Source: an uncultured Paraprevotella sp.
GTDB taxonomy: Bacteria; Bacteroidota; Bacteroidia; Bacteroidales; Bacteroidaceae
Assembly (NCBI GenBank): GCA_900548345.1
Contig: URKA01000008.1
Span: 15,566-79,565, forward strand
Reading direction: 5' to 3'
Length of the DNA stretch: 64,000 bases
Part shown: positions 35,661-44,600 of the stretch, piece after piece
Position numbering within the stretch: position 1 is the stretch's first letter
How the letters are laid out: the number at the start of each line of letters is the position of its first letter
Position numbers and translations under genes: made by a program
The notes under the pieces: model-generated
The model's database searches: none
Told to the model about the DNA's origin: nothing
The model's input: only the letters and a program-made list of their open reading frames with translations

Positions 35661-36455
35661 CTAAACCGACACGCTGCCGGCGATATGCGGCCACGGGTCA
35701 TAGTTCTCCAATGTAAAGTCTTCATACGTGAAGTCGAAAATGCTTTTGACATCAGGATTGAGGCGCATTTGGGGTAAAGGACGAGGTTCGCGTGTCAGTT
35801 GCAGTTTAACCTGTTCCAGATGGTTCTTATAGATATGCGTGTCTCCTAATGTATGTACGAAATCCCCCGCCTTCAGTCCTGTTACCTGCGCCATCATCAT
35901 CAACAACAGTGCATAAGATGCGATGTTGAAGGGTACGCCGAGAAAGGTGTCTGCACTACGTTGGTAGAGTTGCAGGCTCAGGCGCCCGTTGGCCACATAA
36001 AACTGGAAGAAAGCATGGCATGGCGGCAGGTTCATATTGTCCAGGTCTCCCACGTTCCATGCGCTGACAATAATGCGCCGTGAGTCCGGATTGTTTTTGA
36101 TGGTGTCTACGGCCTCTTGGATTTGGTCGATGAATCCGCCTTTATAGTCGGGCCACGACCTCCATTGATAGCCGTAGATGTGTCCCAAGTCTCCGTTTTC
36201 GTCCGCCCACTCGTTCCATATTCTCACGCCGTGTTCCTGCAGATATTTTACGTTTGTATCTCCCTGAAGGAACCACAGCAGTTCATGGATAATGGATTTC
36301 AGATGCAGTTTCTTGGTTGTTAACAGCGGAAAGCCCTCTTCTAAGTTAAAACGCATCTGATGCCCGAAAATACTGATGGTTCCTGTGCCGGTGCGGTCGC
36401 TTTTTTCCGTACCCTCTTTCAGGATACGTTCAAGCAGTTCGATGTATTGTTTCAT
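35661..36455 (-). CDS. thyA: thymidylate synthase
   Basis: 264 residues, the normal length. Converts dUMP to dTMP with methylene-tetrahydrofolate. Motifs: [19 protein letters not shown] near 19-36, [22 protein letters not shown] near 80-101, catalytic Cys in [12 protein letters not shown] near 146, [19 protein letters not shown] near 166-184, and GDTHIYKNH near 205-213. Lies between an upstream membrane-protein gene (30 bp) and folA (21 bp) in a minus-strand operon. Confidence 0.96.
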   Translation of the reverse strand: MKQYIELLERILKEGTEKSDRTGTGTISIFGHQMRFNLEEGFPLLTTKKLHLKSIIHELLWFLQGDTNVKYLQEHGVRIWNEWADENGDLGHIYGYQWRSWPDYKGGFIDQIQEAVDTIKNNPDSRRIIVSAWNVGDLDNMNLPPCHAFFQFYVANGRLSLQLYQRSADTFLGVPFNIASYALLLMMMAQVTGLKAGDFVHTLGDTHIYKNHLEQVKLQLTREPRPLPQMRLNPDVKSIFDFTYEDFTLENYDPWPHIAGSVSV

Positions 36456-36485
36456 TGTATGTCTGAGACGATATTGTTTATATGA

Positions 36486-37058
36486 TTATTTTCTGATTTG
36501 CGCCCTCATCCAGCTGAAAGCTGCCATGCAAAGGAGCACTACACCGATGATGTACAACAAGTCGGCTATGTCGGCAATCCATTCCACAAGGATCAGTCCG
36601 ATACCCCAGCAAGCCCGGCGTATGGCCGTTTCCTTATATAAGATGGCTTGTGCGGACATGTTTTCGGGGGTTGATGGGGGAATTTGTTCCGTGTGCCGCT
36701 GTTTTTCGCGGTTCAGCCGATAGAGCAGATAGATAATCACTCCGATGGCAATGAGTGGGAACAGCAGTATGAGCACTCCCGTCAATATGGCGATGACGCC
36801 GGTTATTCCGAGAAGATGCGACATAAACTCGAATATGTTGTGGTCGGCAGGGTCGTCCGTGATATCTTCGTCAGGCCATGCCGATGCGGATGACGAATGA
36901 TATATGCTGTCGTCCGTCATGGTATCAGACAGTGCCGATGTGGTGTCGGAGTAGGCCACAATGCTGTCTTGAGCCGCTATGCCGGTGATGCAGGTCAATA
37001 TGAACAGCGTCAGTGTGAAAAACCGTAAGGTGTAAAGTTGTTGTAGCCGTTTGGTCAT
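36486..37058 (-). CDS. membrane protein of unknown function, first gene of thyA-folA operon
   Basis: 190 residues, family not recognised. A signal peptide ends near GIAAQ (residue 29). A Ser/Asp-rich stretch (30-72) is followed by one long hydrophobic segment (about 85-112) and a second hydrophobic region (about 148-184), with a basic loop (LNREKQRHTEQ) between them. It precedes thyA by 30 bp on the same strand and so probably supplies the operon's start, but no role in folate metabolism is evident. Confidence 0.7.
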   Translation of the reverse strand: MTKRLQQLYTLRFFTLTLFILTCITGIAAQDSIVAYSDTTSALSDTMTDDSIYHSSSASAWPDEDITDDPADHNIFEFMSHLLGITGVIAILTGVLILLFPLIAIGVIIYLLYRLNREKQRHTEQIPPSTPENMSAQAILYKETAIRRACWGIGLILVEWIADIADLLYIIGVVLLCMAAFSWMRAQIRK

Positions 37059-37087
37059 GGATAAAGTATATATTACGATTCAATGTG

Positions 37088-37095
37088 CAAATATA
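37088..37095 (-). promoter_or_regulatory. promoter -7 element of the membrane protein-thyA-folA operon
   Basis: CAAATATA on the plus strand is TATATTTG on the minus strand, 29 bp before the ATG at 37058. Confidence 0.55.
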
Positions 37096-37147
37096 AGGAA
37101 TCTAAGGTGAAATACCGAAAGAAACCGTAAGAAGTGTCCCGATGTTT

Positions 37148-37177
37148 TTGTACAGTCTCTTTTTTTATTTACTTTTA
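37148..37177 (+). promoter_or_regulatory. probable promoter of the RNA methyltransferase gene
   Basis: TTG (37148-37150, within TTTTTG), a 19-bp spacer and TACTTTTA (37170-37177), one base off TAnnTTTG. It ends 8 bp before the ATG at 37186, which would favour the second ATG at 37201 as start. Confidence 0.5.
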
Positions 37178-37185
37178 CCGTCAAT

Positions 37186-38688
37186 ATGAAAAGAGAATCC
37201 ATGCCAATTGTCATACCGCAGGAGTTTACCGATTACGCCCGTCATCTGTTGGGCGAGGAGCGGTTTTTGCGTTTTGAAAAAGCATTGTGCCAAAGCCCGT
37301 CGGTCAGTGTACGCCTGAATCCTTTGAAATACCCTTCTGCCGGTTTGTCTCCCGAATGTTGTGAAGGATACGATGCCCCCGTGCCATGGTCCGCACAAGG
37401 TTTTTATCTGAGGGAACGTCCCTCTTTCACGTTTGACCCACTGTTGCACGCCGGAGCCTATTATGTACAGGAAGCCGCGTCTATGTTCCTTGAGCAAGTG
37501 TTGCGCCGTTATGTGGCGGATCCGGTCATGGCGCTGGACCTCTGCGCTGCGCCCGGTGGAAAATCCACACTCCTCCGCTCGTTGTTGCCCGAAGGCAGCC
37601 TGTTGGTGTCCAACGAGCCTGTGAGGGCACGTGCGCAAGTGTTGGCGGAGAATATGACGAAATGGGGGCACGCCGATGTGGTGGTGACCAACAGCTATCC
37701 GGAGGATTTCGGGAAGTTGAACGGAGTATTTGATGTGGTGGTGACCGATGTGCCCTGTTCCGGTGAAGGCATGTTCCGCAAGGAAGAGGATGCCGTGACG
37801 GGCTGGAGCATGGACAATGTACTGATGTGCCGCGACCGTCAGCGTGACATCCTGCGTGATGTCTGGCCGGCACTCAAGTGCGGTGGTCTGTTGATATACA
37901 GCACCTGTACGCTCAATCATTACGAAGACGAAGAGAACGTGGCATGGATTGCCGATGAGTTAGGTGCGGAAGTTCTTTCTTGCGATGTGCCGGCCGACTG
38001 GGGGATAAGCGGAAATCTGCTGTTGTCTTCCCCTGTCCCTTCCGAGGTGCCGGGTGCGTCAGACGTGCCCGTATGCCATTTCATACAAGGTATGACGCGC
38101 GGCGAAGGTTTTTTTATGGCCGTGTTGCGCAAGACCGCTTCGGACAGTTCCGCATGTCAGTGCGAAAACAGCATGTCGGCAAGGTGTGGGAAAGGAAAGC
38201 AGAAAAAGGCTGCGATGCGTGAACCCGCCGTTCCTTCCGGATGTTGTCGGTGGCTTCTCCATTCTGATGATTTCGAGTTTCGCGTAAGAGGAGACGTACT
38301 GACGGCCGTGCGCAAGGATTTTGCCGACATTGTGGAGCGGCTTTTCAGACAAGTGAAAGTCATGCAGGCCGGCCTCCCCGTGGCCCGGTTGAAAGGTCGC
38401 GACTGGATGCCTACCCATGCGCTTGCCCTCTCGTCTGTGCTCGATGTGCATGCTTTTCCTTGTGCGGAAATTACTTACGAACAGGCGGTGGCCTATTTGC
38501 GTAAGGAAACCTTCGTCCTGCCCGAAGGAGTGCCAACCGGTTATGTGTTGCTCTTGTTCGGCGGTCTGCCGTTGGGCTTTGTCAAAAACCTCGGTACGCG
38601 CTTCAATAATCTCTATCCGCAGGAGTGGCGGATACGGAGCGGTCACCCCGTTCCTTATTGTTTGAAATCCTTGTGCACGCACAAATAA
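37186..38688 (+). CDS. RNA m5C methyltransferase, RsmF/NSUN family
   Basis: 500 residues from 37186, or 495 from the ATG at 37201, which the promoter position favours. SAM-binding Rossmann fold: ALDLCAAPGGKST near 119-131, and DVVVTDVPCSGEG with Cys191 and STCTLN with Cys241, the two cysteines of the NSUN mechanism (release and attack). The C-terminal third (about 340-500) is the PUA-like extension of the RsmF type (KGRDWMPTHALALSS, GLPLGFVKNLGTRFNNLYPQEWRIR). Probable target is a cytosine in 16S rRNA. Stands alone between divergent neighbours. Confidence 0.9.
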   Translation: MKRESMPIVIPQEFTDYARHLLGEERFLRFEKALCQSPSVSVRLNPLKYPSAGLSPECCEGYDAPVPWSAQGFYLRERPSFTFDPLLHAGAYYVQEAASMFLEQVLRRYVADPVMALDLCAAPGGKSTLLRSLLPEGSLLVSNEPVRARAQVLAENMTKWGHADVVVTNSYPEDFGKLNGVFDVVVTDVPCSGEGMFRKEEDAVTGWSMDNVLMCRDRQRDILRDVWPALKCGGLLIYSTCTLNHYEDEENVAWIADELGAEVLSCDVPADWGISGNLLLSSPVPSEVPGASDVPVCHFIQGMTRGEGFFMAVLRKTASDSSACQCENSMSARCGKGKQKKAAMREPAVPSGCCRWLLHSDDFEFRVRGDVLTAVRKDFADIVERLFRQVKVMQAGLPVARLKGRDWMPTHALALSSVLDVHAFPCAEITYEQAVAYLRKETFVLPEGVPTGYVLLLFGGLPLGFVKNLGTRFNNLYPQEWRIRSGHPVPYCLKSLCTHK

Positions 38689-38738
38689 AGGAATAAAACT
38701 AAAAAAGGTGTAAAAAAGAGTTTTTGTTGCCTGAAAAG

Positions 38739-38769
38739 TTTGCAGGTTGGAATTTAAATTTTATATTTG
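38739..38769 (+). promoter_or_regulatory. consensus promoter of the phosphatase-like gene
   Basis: TTTG (38739-38742), a 19-bp spacer and TATATTTG (38762-38769), matching the consensus fully. The spacer includes the 10-bp palindrome AATTTAAATT (38751-38760). The leader to the ATG at 38858 is about 80 nt. Confidence 0.75.
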
Positions 38770-38857
38770 GGGACGAGAGATAAAAAGAATCGGGGATGTT
38801 TATGCCATAGTGACATGATGTCGAAGATTAATGGTCGAATTTTAATCTAAGTGCCCT

Positions 38858-39325
38858 ATGAAAGTTTTATTTATCAGGTCCGGATGTGCGTGCCGGCTTC
38901 CTTTTGCAGAGAGTTTCTTCCGGAAGAAATTGCAGGAGGCCGAGATGGCGAGTGTTGAAGTGGCGTCTGCCGACATGGCTCTATGGAGTGTCAAGTCAAA
39001 TGATGCACCGGTGGAAATGACAACCGCTACCGACGGAAAGGGAGATTTGCTTTCAAAAGCCGACCTTGTGGTGGTGATGGAGGAGAAACAGCGTAATCTC
39101 CTGAGTCGTTTCATGGATTATGCCTGTTGGAACAAGATTCATTTGTTGACGGAGTTTTGCCGTGGTCGGAATGTTGAACGGACAGATTGTTTCGTGGATT
39201 ATTCGCGGCAAACGCCCAATGAGGAGATGAACGACGGCTGTATGGGGTTGATTGAACACATCAGGTCGTTTGTGAAGGAACATCTGATGGAGAAGGACAG
39301 TCCGCAACCTGCTACTGCCCTTTAA
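38858..39325 (+). CDS. low-molecular-weight protein tyrosine phosphatase-like protein, probably inactive
   Basis: 155 residues. Fold signals of the LMW-PTP family: MKVLFI at the start, RLPFAESFFRKKL at 13-25, DLVVVMEEKQRNLL near 69-82, and VDYSRQTPNEEMNDGCMGLIEHIRSFV near the end. The family P-loop is C-x-G-N-x-C-R-S-P. Here it reads R-S-G-C-A-C-R-L-P (7-15), so the nucleophilic Cys is Arg7, Asn is Cys10 and Ser is Leu14. Only Gly9, Cys12, Arg13 and Pro15 remain. Catalysis by the usual route should be lost; a binding or regulatory role is inferred. It has a strong promoter of its own, so the gene does not look like decaying debris. Confidence 0.7.
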   Translation: MKVLFIRSGCACRLPFAESFFRKKLQEAEMASVEVASADMALWSVKSNDAPVEMTTATDGKGDLLSKADLVVVMEEKQRNLLSRFMDYACWNKIHLLTEFCRGRNVERTDCFVDYSRQTPNEEMNDGCMGLIEHIRSFVKEHLMEKDSPQPATAL

Positions 39326-39335
39326 AAGGTATAGT

Positions 39336-39377
39336 ATCCTCCGGACTCCCTGCATGGGTTTCGGAGGATTTTTTTTA
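39336..39377. terminator. bidirectional terminator between the phosphatase-like and porE-like genes
   Basis: ATCCTCCG (39336-39343) pairs with CGGAGGAT (39362-39369), with further pairing ACTCCC/TGGGT inside, followed by T8 on the plus strand. Confidence 0.8.
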
Positions 39378-41423
39378 CTGTTCTTCTTCGTGGGATTCCT
39401 GTTTGGCGGCTTCATCATTGCCTTTCGGCAGTGCCGGCGTGTCGAAAAGGCCGTAGGTTGTGCGCAACACCTTGAATTCCGTTCTACGGTTCAGTGCGTT
39501 GCATATCTCCTGTTGCTCTTCGGGCAGTCTTTTGATGAACTCTTCCGTCAGCGTGTCGTTTTCGTGCAGGAAGGTATATTTCTCAGTCAGTTTCTTACGG
39601 ATGATTTTCGGCCGTGATTCGCCGTATCCTATTGGTGTCAGACGGTCTTGTGCGATGCCGTGTCCTATCAGGTAATTCACCACCGACTCTGCCCGTCGTT
39701 GGGAGAGCCGCATGTTGTATGCGTCATTGCCGCGATAGTCGCAGTGCGAACTCAGTTCGATAGTGATGTTCGGGTTTTCGTTCAACAGTGCCGTCAGCGA
39801 GTCGAGCGACAGGGTGGAAGCCTGTGTCAGTTCGGCACTGTCAAACTCGTAGAACACATTGTCCACCAGTACGGGGGCCGTGATGGAGGCCAGTTCAAAT
39901 TGCAGCACGTATTCCTTGCTCACGCTGCTCGTGTCGACGCGCAATTCCTCTTTGTGGTTGAGGAAGCCCTTGCATGTGCCCAGAAAGACATAGTCTACAT
40001 TCGGTTTGATTTCCTGTGTGAACGAGCCGTCTCCCTTTACGCTCAGTTTCAGGTTGGTGCCGTCGTTGCCCACCATGTAAACCAGGCCTTCCGGCAGTTC
40101 GTAGCCGTCTTTTTCATATACCCATCCTTTGACCGTAATCAATACTTCCGGACACGAGAAACTCATGATGTGGTCCCATCCGCGGGCATCACCCCGGTTG
40201 GTAGTGAAAAAACCGCGGTTGTGCAGTCCGTCAAATGTCATGCCGAAGTCATCGCCGGACGAGTTCATCGGGTATTTCAGGTTTTCCACGCTCCATGTCC
40301 CCGTACTGTCCTGCTCGGCCATGAAAAGGTCGAGTCCGCCCATGCCGACGTGTCCGTCGGATGAAAAGTACAGTTCCCCGTTGGGACGGAATGACGGAAA
40401 CATTTCATTTCCGGGAGTATTGATGGGATAGCCCAGGTTTTCTACCCCTCCCAGGCCGTGGCTGCCTATCCTGATGCGCCAGATGTCAAGGCCTCCCATG
40501 CCGCCCGGCATGTCCGACGTGAAGTAGAGCCACTCGCCGTCGGGTGATATGGTGGGATGTGCATATGATGACAGGGTGTCTTTGGTGATTTCCAGCAGTT
40601 GCGGAGTGCTCCAGCTTGCGTCCGAGCGGTTTGAAGTGTAAATCTGTGCGTAACGCGGAAAGTCGGGGTCGTGTGTGCAGCGTGTGAAATACATCGTCTT
40701 GCCGTCGGGCGAGAAGCAGCAGGCCCCTTCGTCGTATTCACTGTTGACTTCCGACTCGATGGTTTCGGGCATCTGCCATTTGCCTTTCTCGTCTTTTTTG
40801 GCCATGAAGATGTCTCCAGCTTTGATGCCGGTAATGCCGCTCAGTTCGTCGCCGGTGGCCTGTGGACGTGTGGACGACAGGTACAACTGGTCCATGTCGT
40901 CTCCTGCCAGCATGGGGCAGTAGTCGCTTCGCCTCGAATTGAAGGTGTTTTCTTTTTTCACCGTATACAGGGTAGGCCGTTTGCGCCAGATGGGGGCGAG
41001 CGTACAACCTTGCAGTCCGTTGCGTGCCAGTGTGTCATGGGGGGCATATTGCAGGTAAATCTCATAGCTTCTGGCGGCCTTCTTGTAGTCGCCGTTTTTC
41101 TTCTGCATTTCGGCCAAATAGAAATATACGATACTGTCGGGATAGTTGTATCGTGCCGCGTTCTGGTAAGAACCGATGGCGCGTGCCGTGAAATTGATGC
41201 GCCTGAAACAGTCGGCCGCCTTATAGGCACGTTCTCCGCGTTTGGTGCGTTCCTTGGCCTTGGTGCGCATGTAGGCCTTGCGGTATTCCGTTGCGGCATC
41301 GAAGTATTCTCCGATGGCATAAAACTTGTCTCCTTTTTTGACGTTGCTTTCCGCGCTGCATCCGGCGAGGCACAGCGTAACGGCGGCAAGTGAAAAGAAA
41401 AGCAGTTTTTTCATCATTGTCAT
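39375..41423 (-). CDS. PorE-like OmpA family lipoprotein (TPR, PD40 propeller, CRD, OmpA)
   Basis: 682 residues at most. ATGs at 41417 and 41414 are also possible; the -7 box ends only 8 bp before 41423, so a later start (MKKLLFF) is favoured. Lipobox CLAGC near residue 21. Domains: TPR-like helices (about 28-135), PD40/WD40-type beta-propeller (about 155-430; CCFSPDGKTMYFTR, PTISPDGEWLYFTSD, SFRPNGELYFSSDG), carboxypeptidase-regulatory-like fold (about 435-520), and OmpA C-terminal peptidoglycan-binding domain (about 540-625; IELSSHCDYRGNDAYNMRLSQRRAESVVNYLI). This order matches PorE (PG1058) of the type IX system. A peptidoglycan-anchored outer-membrane role is likely; PorE identity is inferred from architecture. 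Confidence 0.8.
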   Translation of the reverse strand: MTMMKKLLFFSLAAVTLCLAGCSAESNVKKGDKFYAIGEYFDAATEYRKAYMRTKAKERTKRGERAYKAADCFRRINFTARAIGSYQNAARYNYPDSIVYFYLAEMQKKNGDYKKAARSYEIYLQYAPHDTLARNGLQGCTLAPIWRKRPTLYTVKKENTFNSRRSDYCPMLAGDDMDQLYLSSTRPQATGDELSGITGIKAGDIFMAKKDEKGKWQMPETIESEVNSEYDEGACCFSPDGKTMYFTRCTHDPDFPRYAQIYTSNRSDASWSTPQLLEITKDTLSSYAHPTISPDGEWLYFTSDMPGGMGGLDIWRIRIGSHGLGGVENLGYPINTPGNEMFPSFRPNGELYFSSDGHVGMGGLDLFMAEQDSTGTWSVENLKYPMNSSGDDFGMTFDGLHNRGFFTTNRGDARGWDHIMSFSCPEVLITVKGWVYEKDGYELPEGLVYMVGNDGTNLKLSVKGDGSFTQEIKPNVDYVFLGTCKGFLNHKEELRVDTSSVSKEYVLQFELASITAPVLVDNVFYEFDSAELTQASTLSLDSLTALLNENPNITIELSSHCDYRGNDAYNMRLSQRRAESVVNYLIGHGIAQDRLTPIGYGESRPKIIRKKLTEKYTFLHENDTLTEEFIKRLPEEQQEICNALNRRTEFKVLRTTYGLFDTPALPKGNDEAAKQESHEEEQ

Positions 41424-41431
41424 ATAGTATG

Positions 41432-41439
41432 CAAATATA
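41432..41439 (-). promoter_or_regulatory. promoter -7 element of the porE-like gene
   Basis: CAAATATA on the plus strand is TATATTTG on the minus strand. Confidence 0.5.
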
Positions 41440-41548
41440 ATTTATTTATTTCATTCGTTCCCCTTGCGAGGGAGTTTTTTTGCAGTCCGCCGTCTTTCTC
41501 CGTTGCGGCATCTCAGCGTTGAGTGTTCAGGTATATCGGGAGGCTGAA

Positions 41549-41636
41549 ATGCAGACCTGTGAAGAACAAAATGCAGACCTGTGTGCAATCAAACGCACAC
41601 AGGTCTGCATTTTGTTCTTCACAGGTCTGAAATTTT
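41549..41636. repeat. CACAGGT repeat cluster C (two inverted plus two direct units, perfect 35-bp hairpin)
   Basis: Units on the minus strand at about 41549-41570 and 41571-41592 and on the plus strand at about 41593-41614 and 41615-41636, all 22 bp, all with CTGCAT or CTGAAA after the CACAGGT core. The arms 41552-41586 and 41595-41629 are exact reverse complements over 35 bp with an 8-nt spacer (AATCAAAC). The cluster lies about 20 bp beyond the stop codon of the lyase gene and could end its mRNA. Confidence 0.9.
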
Positions 41637-41654
41637 ATGTCATTTCATTCGGGT

Positions 41655-44600
41655 TTATCGTATCAGCACTTTCTCACGTTCGGTCCGGCCGTCGCGGAAG
41701 GTAGTCTGCCGTATGTTGATGCCTTTCTGAGGCCGGTTGAGCAGCATGCCGTTGAGGGAGTAGTAGGCGGTGTGTACGATTTCCGTTTGCGTGCCTTCGG
41801 GTGTGTCGATGCCGTCACCGCTGTTCACCTCTATCAACTCGAAGGGGAAACGAACCGGACCTTCTTCCTGAAAACGGATGGTGCCGTTTTCGTCCACATT
41901 CCAATATCCGCCGGGGCTGTATATCGCAAGTAGCTCCGTGCCGATGGGCTTGTTGAAAGAGTAGGAACGGATGGTCTGGCTCACCATGTTGGCGCTGGTG
42001 TTGATATACAGGCCGTCCTGCAAGGATTTGAACCAGTATCTGGGAAGCGAGGTAGTGGTTGATATTTCCCATTGCTGCGATTTCGGGTCGGTGGTGTTCT
42101 TGTCCGTAAAGAAGGCATACGAGCCGTGGGCGTTCGTCAGATAAGTGTCGCTGTCGATGTGACGCACATAATAGTTGCCTTTTGTGATGTGTTGGGCCGA
42201 ACTTTCCGCCACATAGACATGATAGGTCTGTGCGAACGTCCGTCCGTCCTGAATCGTGTAGCTCACCGTGTAGTCACCCGATGTCTGCAAGTTCTCCAAC
42301 AGAAGTTCCGGTTCCGTGCTGCCGTCGCTCCACAGCCATGTGCCCTGGTTGAGTGCGTCCGACGGAGTCGGGGTCAGGGTGATGCTTGCTCCGGGTTTGA
42401 CGATGATTTGTGTCGTGTCAGTCAGTACGTTGTTTCCGACTTTGATGTCGGGGCGTATGCCCAACACTTCGATATGGAATGTCTGTTTGCACTTGCGTCC
42501 GCCTTGGTTCTTGAAGATGACGGAGATGTCGTGGTTGGAAGTGACGTGTGTCAGCGTAAGGGATGACCCTGTCTGGCCGTTTTCCCAATAGAAGTTTCCC
42601 CAGCCGCCGATTCCGCTCACGGACAATGTCAGCTCATCGCCGTACATGACGCGTGCCGTAAGGCCTGATACCGTTTTTCCTCCGGTTGTCACGGTGGGCT
42701 TCATGTTGCTTTCCTCACAGTCGCCTTGTACGGCCAGTGCGAACACCTGTTCGCTCTTCACGCCGTTAGCATTGGTGTATGTGGCGCGATACAGGTAACT
42801 CTTGTCGGCCACCACAGTGATGTCTTTTGTGGTCTCACCCGTGTTCCACTGCCAATTGCCGGTGTCCTCCTCGCCTTCGGGAAGTTGCGGCATCAGTGTC
42901 ACGATGCTTCCTTGCGGGAGGCCCGTGTTGTTATCGGTTGCGTAAGTGTTCTTCAGTCCGCCCAGTTCGTTATGTTCGATGGTCTGTCCGTTATATTGCA
43001 TCTTGGGAGTCAGCAGTGTCGGGATTTCCTCGGCAGTAGCCTTATGGTTGCGTGTGTTCATGAGCACGGAGTATCCCATGTGGTCATATCCGCCGCTGGT
43101 GCTTCCCGCGCCTCCGCCGTCAATGCCCATTTTGTTGCATACGGTCTTGGAGAAAGGCATGGACACTCCCTTGACCCCTTCGTAGTGACCGATGACAGTG
43201 CCCCAATACGGGCGTATCTGTTCACCCAGTGCGGGGCCGGTCTGGACCCAGGTTCTGCCGTCGCTCCAGTGGAATCCCGCTTCGCCGTAATGATAGTTGG
43301 TCCACGGCAGGCCGCTTACGCTTTGTATCTGTGCCGCCACATATTCGATACCGGCGGCAAGGCGGTTGTCCATGTAAGAGAACAGGTCGTCTCCCTGGTT
43401 CCATCCGATATGGGCCAGGTCGATGGCCAGGCCGGCCGCCATGGTGGCATGTCCTATGTCACGTCCGCTTTCCTGCATCTGTCCGAGTTTGCCGTAGGCT
43501 CCGGTTTCCAGTTCGGATTCGGCGGTGGTCACCACCAGATTGCCGAGGAATTCGGTGAGACCGTCGTTCAGAATCGGATTGGCCGTGCGCGGGTCGGTGA
43601 ATGTACCCACCTGGTCATATTTAAAATAAGACAGTCCCTGGTTGTAGATGAACACATCGTCGCAAAGTATACCGATGCTGATGACGGCCACAGCATTGCA
43701 GAGTCCCCAGTTGGACCAGTAGTGTCCGGGACACTGCCACCAGCGGTCGGCATTTTCCCATGTACCGTTTCGTCCGCGCAGGAATCCGATGCAGGACGGA
43801 TACCATACATCCAGCATCCAGCGTCTGAATGCCTGGAAGTCCTCTGCAGCCCAACCTTCGTAGTCACGCATCAGTTCGGCCGCATTGGCAAAGGCATAGC
43901 CGTACAGTCCGGCAGCCAAGGCATAATTGGAATTGCCACCGATGCCTTTGGTGGTGCGTGCCCATGCGTTCAGCACCTCTACGGCTCTCTTGGCGTTGGC
44001 TTCGTTGCCGTCAATTTTCCAACGCAGTGCATTCTGATAAGCTATGGTTGCGCCACGTGCGGCATTGATGTAGTTCTCGCCTACGCCACCGCCGCGGATG
44101 ATGGTCTCCACCGGATAGGTTGCTGCGCCAGATTGGGCGAATTCTGCGTTTGTCAGTACGTTGTATGCGGATTTTACAGTGGAGTTGTATTCGCTTCCAC
44201 TTTGTATTTGTGCCTTGATGCGGTCGAAATCAGCTTCAGTATGCAGTGCGCCGGGGTGTTTGAATCCGCGGTCGGTGTCGTATCCGTCCGTACATCCTTC
44301 GTCGTCAAAGACGAATCCCGCGCTTTTTTTCACTTGTGCCAGCGCATTGTTCAGGTAGGTGATTTGTTGGTTGATGACGGTTTGCGAGGCCAGGCCTTCC
44401 GTGATAAGTGATTTCGCCATTTCCACTTCGTCCTGATACAAGGCGAGGGCTATGGCCGGATAGGCATTGCCGTTTTGGCTGATGAAGGTTTCGGCCTCTT
44501 CCACTTTCGTCTGCAATGCGGTGAAATCACCCGGCGTGCCGTAACGGTAAGCATATTCAAGGTCGTCCGTGAGTGCGCTCAACTGGCTGATTTCACTCGT

